Numbered from the stretch's first letter, positions 23,163 through 31,738 are shown. The stretch: 64,000 nucleotides of DNA from a candidate division TA06 bacterium B3_TA06 (GCA_005223075.1 NJBO01000008.1:38050-102049); one strand, 5' to 3'. The notes: generated by a model from the letters alone, not told the origin. Program-made: numbers and translations.

Positions 23163-24130
23163 TTACGGGTTATACTCTCCCAAATCCAGCTTTCTAAGGA
23201 ATTCGTTACGATATGCAACAGGTTTTAGAGCTAGGGCATTTCGAGTAACTTCGCTTTCTATGAATTGTTGAAGAACGCGGAAAACATACGTGCGTGTCAA
23301 TTTGAATGTAGGGTTTGGATTTTTTCGTAGCTTACATCGCTACCATGAACGAGCGCTGATCTGGCTCTATAACAGTCACCAATATTCTTATAGATGGTAT
23401 TCTTCTCCTCAAAATCCTTTTCCAAGAAACTGGAAACTCTTACTCTGAGTTTATGGCTCACTTCTTCATTGCTGATATTAAAAAGGCTTTCCAGCACAGA
23501 AAAGAGAAGCAACAATGCTATTTCACTTAAATCCTCAAATAAAGCACGTTCGAAAAGTCTGATGGCTGTAGAAAACCTTTTTGATGATTGAACTGTTTTT
23601 TCAAATTCTGGTAGAAGTATTGATATGTTCTCTACTTCATTTATGCTTGGGATGAGTTTCATAAACTCATCAGGTTCCAGGCCGTAATCTTCGTATAAAG
23701 GGATGTCAATTTTTTTTACTACCCATGGTGTCATTTCTGGTTCTTCAGTAACGATTATGTGCGAAGGGAAAAGGTTGATGCGATGCTTGATTATTCCAAG
23801 AATAGGGAGTGACATTGGAAATTCGTGTGATTCTGCTCGTAACATAAACATTTTTTTAAGTGGGTCTTCTTTGGAATCGGATTCGAGTGATTCCCAGTCA
23901 TAAGTATATGCTATACATTGGCTAGAACGTTTAAACGTATCTTTCTCCCAATAACTTAGAGGTAAGAAAAGGTGGGGTATAGCGGAATCTCGAATTAATT
24001 GAGGTGTTTGGATGATTTTGAGATTTTCGTTGAAAACGAATTCTCCCTTGAATGCTGTATCTTTTGGCAATAACTCAGGCGAGAAGACAACCGGAAATTT
24101 TAGTAAGCCATAAAGGGTTTTCTTAGCCAC
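23163..24130 (-). pseudogene. HEPN (Apea-like) domain protein gene with a frameshift in an A6 tract
   Basis: The intact frame runs from a GTG at 24130 to TGA at 23297 (277 residues), but coding sense continues in the -1 frame after the A6 run at 23320-23325: KNPNPTFKLTRTYVFRVL ... and on to LRKLDLGEYNP with TAA at 23163. The C-terminal part is an Apea-like HEPN domain: LLLLFSVLESLFN, then YRARSALVHG with the Rx4H ribonuclease motif. The first 190 residues are not recognised. HEPN proteins are often RNases in defence or toxin-antitoxin systems. The break could be a real mutation, a sequencing error, or programmed frameshifting. AT-rich, with AAGGAG before the GTG. Confidence 0.65.
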
Positions 24131-24152
24131 TCAATTTCTCCTTATTCCCCCA

Positions 24153-24180
24153 AGCATACCAACGCAGGCTGGGTTGTCAA
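24153..24180 (-). promoter_or_regulatory. promoter of the HEPN gene
   Basis: Minus strand TTGACA (24175-24180), 16-bp spacer ending GTTGG, TATGCT (24153-24158), then a 22-base leader with AAGGAG. It matches the promoter region of the TIR-like gene through to the start codon. Confidence 0.8.
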
Positions 24181-24277
24181 GTAATGCTTAAGCTTGACTT
24201 ATCCGATTTCACCCGTGCCAACTCCTAAAGACTTGCAAAACGCGGAATTTTCAATATCCTCTACAGATGGAGGAAAG

Positions 24278-24757
24278 ATGTCAGAACCCGTAACCGATAA
24301 AGGGCGCAAAACCGGCGGGGGCACAAAGGCTCTTATCGGCGTATTGGCGCTTTTGATAGGCGTTATCGCCGGTGCAGCTGGATTCTATCTTATCGCCCTT
24401 ACCCCGAGGGCGAATCTTGCCGAGCAGATCGAAGCCAAGACCCAAGAGATCGAAAGCTTTCAGGCGCAGCTTGATTCACTTAAGGGAACGATAGAGCAGA
24501 CGAGCAAACTTTCCCCTGAGCACGAGGCGATCCTTACGGCACTTCTTGATCCGGAGATTGCCGATGAAGTGGTAACCCTTGGTAAAGAGGTGGGCGGCAA
24601 GTGGCAGGTGAATTCGGTTGACGACGTCTACTTCCTGGGCGGCGAGCTTGTGTTTGTGCGGATCGACGACGGTCATATCCCTGCTGCGGTGTTGTTGCGC
24701 ATCCCGGATCACAAGAATCCCAGGAACTGGCGTATGTTGTGGGGCGATTACGACTGA
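24278..24757 (+). CDS. single-pass membrane protein with coiled coil, unknown
   Basis: A 159-residue protein: a short basic N-terminus, one membrane helix (ALIGVLALLIGVIAGAAGFYLIAL, shown here only by its position, about residues 16-38), a coiled coil (about 42-70, EQIEAKTQEIESFQAQLDSL), and a compact C-terminal domain with DDVYFLGGELVFVRIDDGH. I start at the ATG 24278, which has GGAGG five bases upstream, rather than a TTG at 24194. The stop is followed at once by CCGTAACAC repeats and then by the DUF6504-like gene. No function is recognised. Confidence 0.65.
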   Translation: MSEPVTDKGRKTGGGTKALIGVLALLIGVIAGAAGFYLIALTPRANLAEQIEAKTQEIESFQAQLDSLKGTIEQTSKLSPEHEAILTALLDPEIADEVVTLGKEVGGKWQVNSVDDVYFLGGELVFVRIDDGHIPAAVLLRIPDHKNPRNWRMLWGDYD

Positions 24758-24780
24758 CCCGTAACACCGTAACACACCGC
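24756..24780. repeat. CCGTAACAC repeats
   Basis: ACCCGTAACACCGTAACACACCG starts directly at the stop codon of the preceding gene. An inverted copy, GTTACGGGTGTTACGGG (24846-24862), lies inside the next gene. Confidence 0.7.
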
Positions 24781-24798
24781 CTTTAGGAAGATTAGCTA

Positions 24799-25146
24799 AT
24801 GTCAGGAAAAGGTAGGGTCAGTCGCGGTGGGAAGGGAGATAAGGGAGTTACGGGTGTTACGGGAGGGGGGCGTTTCATAGGGGAGAGGATCGAGGTCGTT
24901 ACTTCGGAAGAAGAACCTGCTCCCCTCAGTTTTATCTGGCGAGGCAAGAAGTATCAGATCGCTGAGATAATTCGAAGCTGGCACGATCACGGGTTCTCGC
25001 CTGCGGCACCTGCCAAACGCTCATGGCTCCTGCGTCGTCACCGCAACGTTTACGTAGTCCAGACCAGCTCAGGTGAGCGGTTCGAGATATACCTTGACCG
25101 GGGGGCAGGTAGAAGGGATTGGTATCTATACCGGCAGATAAAATAA
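24799..25146 (+). CDS. DUF6504-like small protein
   Basis: A 115-residue protein. The conserved part begins at about residue 28: ERIEVV, then PLSFIWRGKKYQIAEIIRSW, WLLRRHRNVYVV and ERFEIYLDRGAGRRDWYLYR, a small beta-rich domain seen in many bacteria and archaea with no known function. The first 25 residues (Gly, Lys, Val-rich) are partly encoded by the inverted CCGTAACAC repeat and may not be ancestral; an internal start may be the real one. The gene converges on the FG-GAP gene at 25192. Confidence 0.7.
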   Translation: MSGKGRVSRGGKGDKGVTGVTGGGRFIGERIEVVTSEEEPAPLSFIWRGKKYQIAEIIRSWHDHGFSPAAPAKRSWLLRRHRNVYVVQTSSGERFEIYLDRGAGRRDWYLYRQIK

Positions 25147-25191
25147 GAAGCGCCCCGAAGGGCGACTCATAATCCTTGAATCTCTCACAAC

Positions 25192-27036
25192 TTACCGGAT
25201 CAGCACGACCTTGCGGGAGACGGTTCCGGTTGAGTATTCGAGACGCACGAAGTAAAGACCCGCCGGGAGTTCCTTAAGCTCCAGGCATCCTGCCTTTGAA
25301 ACTTCTTCTGTCACAATGCGCCTGCCGACTACGTCGAATACTGAAAGGCGCCCGGTTTCACCCAGAGCTACGGTATAGTACACCGTATTGCCCTCTACTC
25401 GAAGCTCGCAGGAGCTCTCAGGGAGCTCTGCCACTGCCGGGGCATCATCGTAGGTTACACGCACTTCATAAAGGAAGGAGGAGTAGTCAGGGTCGCTCGT
25501 AGAAAGGATGGTTTTGTACTGCAGGTAGCGGGTATCTTGATCTACCACAGAGTCCAGAGAGAAGATTGTGGTATCGTCCAGGAGCTGACACGTGCTCCAA
25601 TCCGGCCACTCGTCAATCGAGTTGCTCGTGCGTACCTTGAAGGCTATGTTGGTGCCTTCAGGGGTTTCTTCATCCCACTCGATGGCTTCCCACTTGACCG
25701 CAGCCCCTGCATCGAAGATACAGGAGGTAAGTTCGCCTTGCTCTGCGAAGCTGTCGAACAGCTCCCACCAGTCGATGCTTGTCCCTGGACTGTGAGTGGA
25801 GGTAATCAGGTCCAAGAGCCCGTTCCCACTTATATCGCCGATTTGTAGATCGCAGGAATAGTGATAACGATCTACGTATTTATAATAAGTAAAGTTCTGG
25901 TTGCCGTCGTTTTCGTACCAGCCAAGCTCTCCGATTCCTCCGTTCCAGAAAGATTGAATGATGTCTATATCGCCGTCGTAATCGATATCTATGGAAACCA
26001 CAGCTTCAGCATTGTATGACGCGGGGGATAGGGGGTGTTCATAAAACTTACCAGTACCATCATTCTCCCACCAGGTAGGAGAGACACGAGACTCGTCCTC
26101 AGCGATGTTTGCGGTAATTATGTCCAGGTAGCCGTCTTTATCTACATCCCCTATCCAATCATAGAGGTTTTTGTGGTAATCAAGCGAATGTCTTACGAAA
26201 CCATGCTCGGGATCGTCGTCTTCCTCGATGCGGTTTTCGTACCAGTAGGTCGAAAAAGAGCCTACCACGAAATCGATATCGCCGTCTGCGTCCAGATCGC
26301 CGGCGTTTATTCTTCGCGCAGCTCCCGGTCCTATAGATTCAATAGTGTAGCGAGTAAAGTTCTGGTTTGTGCCGTCGTTTTTAAACCAGTAGCTACCCCC
26401 AAAGGATTTATGATGCCTGGTGGAGACGACGTCTATATCCCCGTCGTTGTCGAAATCCTTTGCCGCGACCTGATGAACCTCCGGATGGTTACCTACAGAG
26501 GTATAGTGGGGGAAATTGCCACCGCCGTCATTCAAATAGAGCCATACCTTGCCTGTTAGATAATTTCCAATAACTATATCGTCAGCTCCATCAAAGTTAA
26601 AGTCTGCTATATCATAGCCGAGGTAATTGCCGTAGGAGTAAGGGATGTAATGGTAGGTGGAAAAGTTACCGGTTCCGTCATTTTCATACCACCGGATTCC
26701 GTTACTGCCGGCTACGATCACATCAAGATCCACGATACTACCAGGGCCTTCGTCCATATTACCGACTCCCAATTTTTTGTCCAAGCCGGAACGCATATCC
26801 CCGATATGATGTTGTTCAGGTGACAAGCTTGAGTTGATGACTATTGACAGGGAGAGCCTGCCCCATTGATAAAGGTAATTGATGTTAGCCGATTCGTAGA
26901 AGCCTATACCCCAGTTATCTGCCGGCTCTGTGATTCCAGGACCTCCGTGCCAGTCGTTCTGGGTTACTATCTTACTTGCGGGAATTTTGTTCAGGGCAAA
27001 AAGCATCCCCACTACGATCAGACCATAACGTCTCAC
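25192..27036 (-). CDS. secreted FG-GAP/VCBS repeat protein with Por-type sorting domain
   Basis: A 614-residue exported protein. The signal peptide is MRRYGLIVVGMLFALNKIPAS. Six or seven FG-GAP/VCBS repeats follow, each with a calcium-loop motif of the DxDxDG kind: DFNFDGADD, DFDNDGDIDVV, DLDADGDIDFV, DVDKDGYLDII, DIDYDGDIDII, DISGNGLLDLI. These build an integrin-like propeller that binds Ca2+. The last 80 residues form a Por-type sorting domain (GRLSVFDVVGRRIV ... GLYFVRLEYSTGTVSRKVVLIR). Probably surface-exposed; ligand unknown. The leader of about 120 bases ends in AGGAGG. Confidence 0.85.
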   Translation of the reverse strand: MRRYGLIVVGMLFALNKIPASKIVTQNDWHGGPGITEPADNWGIGFYESANINYLYQWGRLSLSIVINSSLSPEQHHIGDMRSGLDKKLGVGNMDEGPGSIVDLDVIVAGSNGIRWYENDGTGNFSTYHYIPYSYGNYLGYDIADFNFDGADDIVIGNYLTGKVWLYLNDGGGNFPHYTSVGNHPEVHQVAAKDFDNDGDIDVVSTRHHKSFGGSYWFKNDGTNQNFTRYTIESIGPGAARRINAGDLDADGDIDFVVGSFSTYWYENRIEEDDDPEHGFVRHSLDYHKNLYDWIGDVDKDGYLDIITANIAEDESRVSPTWWENDGTGKFYEHPLSPASYNAEAVVSIDIDYDGDIDIIQSFWNGGIGELGWYENDGNQNFTYYKYVDRYHYSCDLQIGDISGNGLLDLITSTHSPGTSIDWWELFDSFAEQGELTSCIFDAGAAVKWEAIEWDEETPEGTNIAFKVRTSNSIDEWPDWSTCQLLDDTTIFSLDSVVDQDTRYLQYKTILSTSDPDYSSFLYEVRVTYDDAPAVAELPESSCELRVEGNTVYYTVALGETGRLSVFDVVGRRIVTEEVSKAGCLELKELPAGLYFVRLEYSTGTVSRKVVLIR

Positions 27037-27163
27037 AGCTACCTCCTAGCTTGGAGTTTAGCATCTTCCCCTCGTAAGAGGATTATGACTTTAACCTCTC
27101 ACGTGTACAGCATAAGGTTAATCTGCCTGGGTACAGTCCTTTAAGGATTCTATACCCAAAATT

Positions 27164-27191
27164 ATTATAGAAAGGAATTTGAATATGTCAA
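27164..27191 (-). promoter_or_regulatory. promoter of the FG-GAP gene
   Basis: Minus strand TTGACA (27186-27191), 16-bp spacer, TATAAT (27164-27169). The leader to the ATG at 27036 is about 120 bases and holds no riboswitch I recognise. Confidence 0.8.
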
Positions 27192-27274
27192 TAGGGTGGG
27201 AGTGGAAGAAGAAGGCGGTCCCTCGCCTCACTTCGGGCATGGGGTCGCCTTTCAATGTCTTCCTTATCTTTCCA

Positions 27275-27391
27275 CTACCGCATCAGCACGACCTTGCGGG
27301 AGATGGTTTCTGTGGCGCGTTCCAGACGCACGAAGTAAAAACCCGAAGAGGTGGTTGCATCAGACCACTGGATGCGGTCCTGAGTTTTCAT
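27275..27391 (-). pseudogene. remnant of a sorting-domain protein gene
   Basis: Minus-strand frame ending TAG 27275: DRIQWSDATTSSGFYFVRLE then RATETISRKVVLMR. This is the last part of a Por-type sorting domain, close to the end of the FG-GAP protein (GLYFVRLEYSTGTVSRKVVLIR). Upstream in the same frame there is a stop, and no signal peptide or repeats remain. It is the surviving 3' end of a paralogous secreted-protein gene. The 5' flank up to 27517 holds nothing else recognisable. Confidence 0.65.
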
Positions 27392-27516
27392 ATCCGTTGG
27401 CGTTCACGGAACCATGTTTTAACAAAGGAAACGCCGGCTTATGCCGGCGCTTACGAACTTTCTCTCGATCTCGATCAACTAACTGTCAAGAATGGCGAGA
27501 AAGGTATTTTGTTGGT

Positions 27517-27816
27517 TTACCAGCGGTTGCGGGTTCCACCGCCTCGATCGAAGCCGCCGCGATCGCCGCGCTCGCGCGGGGGACGGGCTTCTTCTACTCT
27601 AAGTTCACGGCCTTCGTGCTCTGTTCCATTAACGGCACTAATGGCCTTTTTTGCTTCCTCGTCATTCGGCATCTCCACAAAGGCAAAACCGCGAGGCGCA
27701 TTGGTGTAACGATCGGTTGGGACCGCTACCTTCGAGACTTCACCATGCTCGGCGAAGATCTCACGTACCTTCTCCTCGTTGTAAGAATGGGGAAGGTTTC
27801 CGATGAATAAACGCAT
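27517..27816 (-). CDS. RRM-type RNA-binding protein
   Basis: A 99-residue protein with one RNA recognition motif: RNP2 LFIGNL at residues 3-8 and RNP1 RGFAFVEM at about 42-49, followed by a Gly/Arg-rich tail (RGDRGGFDRGGGTRNRW). Proteins of this type in cyanobacteria and other bacteria are cold-induced or RNA chaperone-like; here the role is inferred. The start at 27816 has AAGGAG upstream, while an in-frame codon at 27843 has none. Its own promoter lies about 50 bases upstream. Confidence 0.88.
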   Translation of the reverse strand: MRLFIGNLPHSYNEEKVREIFAEHGEVSKVAVPTDRYTNAPRGFAFVEMPNDEEAKKAISAVNGTEHEGRELRVEEARPPRERGDRGGFDRGGGTRNRW

Positions 27817-27863
27817 GTATTTTTCTCCTTGTCTGGCAGCCATCTTTGGCTACCAACACTCTA

Positions 27864-27891
27864 ATTATAGTCATCTTATGACGTATGTCAA
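27864..27891 (-). promoter_or_regulatory. promoter of the RRM gene
   Basis: Minus strand TTGACA (27886-27891), 16-bp spacer, TATAAT (27864-27869), leader of about 40 bases. Confidence 0.85.
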
Positions 27892-27926
27892 CCCGTGAAG
27901 CTCCCCATTTCTCATCCGCTCACTTC

Positions 27927-28916
27927 TTATCCGACGGTATCAAAAACAGCAAGGACGTAACCTGCCAGTTTCTTTGAGATTGACTCTGCATCGTTGGCAT
28001 CGGCCAGCAGCTTCTTCATTGGAATCAGAATATCAAGCACCTCTTCCCGTCCTTCTTTGCGTGGAGCTCTTGTCTCTACGATATTTATGTCGTTATGAAA
28101 GGGGAATTCAGGGGATAGCAGATTCTTTTCAACTGCTTCCAAGTAACTACTTTTGTCGAGGGTCAGACGGATTCTCAAGGAGCCACGCTGCCAGATTGGA
28201 TCAAGCCATGCCCAAGCCAGGCGCCTGGCTGGACCTTCTGAAACGTAAAGTTCAGCGATACTTCCGATCCCAAACTCCTTCCATCCTTTTTTCCGAAGAA
28301 GTCTGCGGGTAAGCTCCCAGAATTTAGCGAAATTTTTACGATTGCGTCTTGATACTGCTGGATCAGGGTCGAGCAGATCGCCTATCTCAGGCTTGGGAGG
28401 CTCAAAGCCATAATCGCGAAACAGAGTGAGTAAGGCTCGGTTCAGTATAGTTGCAGAAGGCGTTTGCAAGCTTTTTTCCAGGAGTTCGTAGAAGTCGGAC
28501 CACATGAAGTGTTTACGGCCATTGAGGGGTTTCATGTAACAAGGATGATCAAAAACCTTCTTGCTAACCTCGCTGTGGTATCCGGTGATGAAGGCGAGTC
28601 GATCAAATCCAAGTTTTAAGTACCGTGATAGCTGGCCCTTGGCTTGAGGCGACCAAAGCTTGTGTTCCGTTGCAATGGTCTTCCTGCCATTCAAGGTAAT
28701 AACCATGTCAAGACATGAACCTATGAAGGATACTTGTGTCTCTATGGTAACAGCGGTGGCGGAGATTGTAACTTCATCAAGCTCTTCCCCGCAAAGGTAG
28801 ATGACAAAGCCTTTGGCAACTTGGGGGTCTTCTCGCAGTGTTGCTGCAAGGCATTCTGTGAAGAAGTCTTCTTTCTCAGCAGTGTGTTTTATAAGCTTAA
28901 TAAATAGATCGGACAT
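27927..28916 (-). CDS. PD-(D/E)XK nuclease superfamily protein
   Basis: A 329-residue protein. The N-terminal FFTECLAATLRED and the core block CLDMVITLNGRKTIATEHKLWSP ... GQLSRYLKL (about residues 68-105) fit the PD-(D/E)XK fold: Asp 69 or near, then Glu-x-Lys in TEHK, then a Gln-x-x-x-Tyr helix. Similar proteins are found in defence islands, though function is mostly unknown. The C-terminal 200 residues are unassigned. It is the last gene of a six-gene minus-strand run and starts two bases after the DUF4292-like gene, so it is probably cotranscribed with envelope genes, an odd partnership. Confidence 0.65.
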   Translation of the reverse strand: MSDLFIKLIKHTAEKEDFFTECLAATLREDPQVAKGFVIYLCGEELDEVTISATAVTIETQVSFIGSCLDMVITLNGRKTIATEHKLWSPQAKGQLSRYLKLGFDRLAFITGYHSEVSKKVFDHPCYMKPLNGRKHFMWSDFYELLEKSLQTPSATILNRALLTLFRDYGFEPPKPEIGDLLDPDPAVSRRNRKNFAKFWELTRRLLRKKGWKEFGIGSIAELYVSEGPARRLAWAWLDPIWQRGSLRIRLTLDKSSYLEAVEKNLLSPEFPFHNDINIVETRAPRKEGREEVLDILIPMKKLLADANDAESISKKLAGYVLAVFDTVG

Positions 28917-28918
28917 CT

Positions 28919-29617
28919 CTACCGGTAATCGATCCGTTCAACCCCCGCAGGCAGGTTGAGTACGAAGGCTTTGGGTGATTCCTGTTCGATGAGCTTGAAA
29001 TCCGTGAACTCCAACACGAGCGCGGCATCATCCCGTTTAAAGACAATCCTCTGGGCACGATCCGGCATTGTTTCCAACGCTCCTTCACGCCAAAGCTCCC
29101 AATCCTTGCCCCTTAATCCTATAAGCTTCGAACTATCATGGGGTTGCAGGCAGGCAACACCTCCTCTCCACGCGAACAGAGTATCGGCAAATCCCGTGAT
29201 GCTGTCAGGCTCATCCGGCAGCATCCCTTTGTAGGCCGCGGCCAGCGGAGCGACAGGTATCTCCCAGCCTTCTAAGGGCAGGTCGTCCGCCGGTCCCAGG
29301 ATCAGCACCTCGTTGCTCATGGGCAAATACACGAGTGTTGAGTCGGGGTTGTGACGGATCGAGGCAACATGGAAGTAAGCCGCAAAGAGATCCACAGCTA
29401 GGCGATCTTCATGAGCAAACAGCAAAAAGCGGCCTTTGTATGTGTCTGTGGAGTCGGTGTATTGGTAGGAACCCTGGGCTTGTTCGATAAACGCTAGTTC
29501 AGGGGTTGGCCTGACGAAAAGGTGGCATCCTGTCATGATCAATAACCCTGCAATCAGGATCTTGATTCTTGCAAGCCTGAGGAGTGTAGAGAGGGAAGGA
29601 CTAAGGAGGGCGTTCAT
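28919..29617 (-). CDS. DUF4292-like lipoprotein
   Basis: A 232-residue lipoprotein: signal ending LLIMTGC (Cys near residue 31). The mature part resembles the LolA/LolB-like open barrel of DUF4292 proteins: AQGSYQYTDSTDTYKGRFLLFAHEDRLAVDLF, then strands with LVYLPMSNEVLILGP. Such proteins probably handle lipids or lipoproteins at the outer membrane. The start overlaps the stop of the beta-barrel gene by four bases, and a lolA-like gene lies at the head of the same run, which supports an outer-membrane assembly role. Confidence 0.65.
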   Translation of the reverse strand: MNALLSPSLSTLLRLARIKILIAGLLIMTGCHLFVRPTPELAFIEQAQGSYQYTDSTDTYKGRFLLFAHEDRLAVDLFAAYFHVASIRHNPDSTLVYLPMSNEVLILGPADDLPLEGWEIPVAPLAAAYKGMLPDEPDSITGFADTLFAWRGGVACLQPHDSSKLIGLRGKDWELWREGALETMPDRAQRIVFKRDDAALVLEFTDFKLIEQESPKAFVLNLPAGVERIDYR

Positions 29618-30447
29618 TGAAAGCGCAGGTGCAGACCCAGATAGGGCCAGGGGCCAGGGGCGTGCAGCCGGAAGTCGGCCGAGACCCAGTAGCGAAGGTA
29701 GATCTCGAAGGCGGCCTTTTCTCGAAGGAAGCCTATGCCTGCCTGTGGGGCAAACTTGTGCTCCCAGAAGGGGTTGAGATCAAGGGTGTCGGAGTCCCAT
29801 CCCGGTCTGAAACGGGCAAGGTAGCCGTAGATTCGCGCAGAGGCGTAGATATTCTTGTAGATCGGCTGATCGAAGATAACATCAAGTTGCAAATCGTGGA
29901 AAAGATCGGTGGAGTTCAGGGCGTCAATCACCGTATCATGCGGATACCAGGCATAGGTAAGCCTTGCGTTGAACCGCTCATACCACGCGCCTTCCTTGAT
30001 GTGCTTCAAGTTCCGGTTGTTGAATGCACCGGGTGTGCCTGCTGCGAAGGTCACGCGGTTGAACACCACCTTGAGGGAGTCATAGGAGCGATCGATATTA
30101 TGGATGCAGTCGTGAACCAGATAGGTGCTCACTGTAGCCTTGTCGAATAGGTTGAAACGGAAACCGCCCGTTAGATAGTAGTGGGCCATGAACGGATCAA
30201 ACGCGACATTTCCCAGCTGTTTGCCAGCTTCCAGTTCGTCGCGGTAGGAGATAAAGAAGCGCTGGCCTGCCACATCAATGAGATCGGTCGATACCTCTAT
30301 ACCCACGTCTATGTTGTAGCGGCCGTAGGTGGTGTCACGGAAGTACTTGCCCACGTAGACCTCACCCGTGGGCTTGATAGGAAAGCTTACGATCTCAGTT
30401 ATGGATGCGTTAAATAGACTCAATCCAACGAGCAAAGATGCGATCAT
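29614..30447 (-). CDS. predicted outer-membrane beta-barrel protein
   Basis: A 277-residue protein with a short hydrophobic start (MIASLLVGLSLFNAS) and alternating strands rich in Tyr, Phe and Trp (VYVGKYFRDTTYGRY, GGFRFNLF, YLRYWVSADFRL), ending in an aromatic residue pair (LHLRFQ). This suggests a barrel of about 12 strands. I recognise no family. The ATG has GGAGG upstream and lies 38 bases inside the 3' end of rimO, an unusually long overlap that ties its translation to rimO. Confidence 0.6.
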   Translation of the reverse strand: MIASLLVGLSLFNASITEIVSFPIKPTGEVYVGKYFRDTTYGRYNIDVGIEVSTDLIDVAGQRFFISYRDELEAGKQLGNVAFDPFMAHYYLTGGFRFNLFDKATVSTYLVHDCIHNIDRSYDSLKVVFNRVTFAAGTPGAFNNRNLKHIKEGAWYERFNARLTYAWYPHDTVIDALNSTDLFHDLQLDVIFDQPIYKNIYASARIYGYLARFRPGWDSDTLDLNPFWEHKFAPQAGIGFLREKAAFEIYLRYWVSADFRLHAPGPWPYLGLHLRFQ

Positions 30448-31738
30448 TTCTTCCTCCGGTTATTTCCACTTTTCCGAAACATCCTTGATTAACACCTGGT
30501 CCTTCGATCTCGACTACCCTGTCAATCTCAGGAGCGTCGTTCCAAAGACGGCCAACGCATGTAACACAATCCTCAGAGGCTTCCTTAGCGAAATCTACTA
30601 CCGCTTCTTGGTGTGTTCCTTTAAGTCGCTCAGTCTCTTCGGCTTGCAGCTTTGCAGCGAGATCGACCAGCCTTTCGGCGCGCTCCTTTTTTACCTCCCA
30701 CGGCACCTGATTCCCCATCTCTGCTGCATCCGTGCCTTCCTCCTGCGAGTATACGAATATTCCCAGATGTGTAAAGCGCAAACGCTTCAATCCTTCAAGT
30801 AACACCTCAAACTCCTCCTCGGTCTCAGCTGGAAAACCCACAATCACCGTTGTCCTTAAGGCAAAATCCGGATCGAGACTGCGTGCCTTTTTGACCAGCC
30901 TTTCAGTCCTATCCGCCCCTACATTGCGGTTCATCCTTTCAAGAACGCTATCTGCAAGGTGCTGGATGGGCATATCTATGTAATTCAAAACCTTATCGCT
31001 TGCCGCCATCTGTTCAAGGATCTTCTCCTCCAGATGTGCGGGATGTGCGTAGAGCAGGCGAATCCAGCGTAAACCGTCGGTCCTTTCCAAGCCTTTCAGA
31101 ATCGTTGAAAGCTCCGGGTGCGCGGCAGTGTCCTGGGCGATCAGGATAAGTTCTTTTATTCCCAATGTCACGAGATCGCCTGCCTCCTTAAGGATGTCCT
31201 CCGTCCTCCTTAGCCTCAAAGGGCCCCTGATCATCGGGATGGTGCAGTATGAGCAGCAGTTCGAGCAGCCCTCGGTAAGTCGAAGATAAGCGTAGTGGGA
31301 GGGTGTGGATAAGAGTCTGGGGTATTCCCTGCCCGGATTCCAGCACGGCGTAGCCGAGACCAGCACCTGGCCCGGATGAGGATTCTCCCTTAGCAATCCG
31401 GGTATCTCCGGTATCTGATCCAGACCTAAAAACGCGTCCACCCAGGGAAAGCGGCCCACAAGCTCCCTTGGTTGTCGCTGGGGCAGGCAGCCGGTCACAA
31501 GAAGCGTCTCGATCTCGCCTCGCCTGCGCCGCTCCTGCTGCGTCTCTATCACCTGGGCCGACTCCTCTATCGCTTCTTCTAAGAAAGCGCAGGTGTTGAC
31601 TATTACCGCCTGGGCATCGGTTGCATCGCCCGTAATCGGGAATCCGGCCTGAGCCAGCTCGGCTAAGATGATCTCTGCGTCCACCCGGTTCTTGGGGCAG
31701 CCCAGATTGATAACAGAAACTCGCGGTAGATTTGTCAT
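30410..31738 (-). CDS. rimO: ribosomal protein S12 methylthiotransferase RimO
   Basis: A 442-residue radical SAM methylthiotransferase. The UPF0004 domain starts at VSVINLGCPKNRVDAE and carries three cluster cysteines (LGCPKN, NTCAF, TGCLPQ). The radical SAM triad is in EGCSNCCSYCTIP, followed by MIRGPLRLR. A TRAM domain ends the protein. It methylthiolates an aspartate of ribosomal protein S12; the CPKNxVD form separates it from MiaB. An open frame extends upstream to 31828, but that part is translated CCGTAACAC repeat (MSRNTRTPTG), so I use the ATG at 31738. Confidence 0.9.
   Translation of the reverse strand: MTNLPRVSVINLGCPKNRVDAEIILAELAQAGFPITGDATDAQAVIVNTCAFLEEAIEESAQVIETQQERRRRGEIETLLVTGCLPQRQPRELVGRFPWVDAFLGLDQIPEIPGLLRENPHPGQVLVSATPCWNPGREYPRLLSTPSHYAYLRLTEGCSNCCSYCTIPMIRGPLRLRRTEDILKEAGDLVTLGIKELILIAQDTAAHPELSTILKGLERTDGLRWIRLLYAHPAHLEEKILEQMAASDKVLNYIDMPIQHLADSVLERMNRNVGADRTERLVKKARSLDPDFALRTTVIVGFPAETEEEFEVLLEGLKRLRFTHLGIFVYSQEEGTDAAEMGNQVPWEVKKERAERLVDLAAKLQAEETERLKGTHQEAVVDFAKEASEDCVTCVGRLWNDAPEIDRVVEIEGPGVNQGCFGKVEITGGRNDRIFARWIESI

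Noticed and set aside
25147..25180. terminator between the convergent genes at 25146 and 25192
   Set aside because: CGCCC-CGAA-GGGCG is only a five-base-pair stem with no T-run.
26035..26559. 174-codon plus-strand open frame
   Set aside because: Antisense shadow of the FG-GAP repeats; the Asp-rich loops on the minus strand explain it.
27037..27160. possible riboswitch in the 120-base leader of the FG-GAP gene
   Set aside because: No conserved core of a known class was recognised, and there is no terminator-like stem.
27196..27810. 204-codon plus-strand open frame
   Set aside because: It is antisense to the RRM gene and the sorting-domain remnant and has no ribosome site or recognisable motif.
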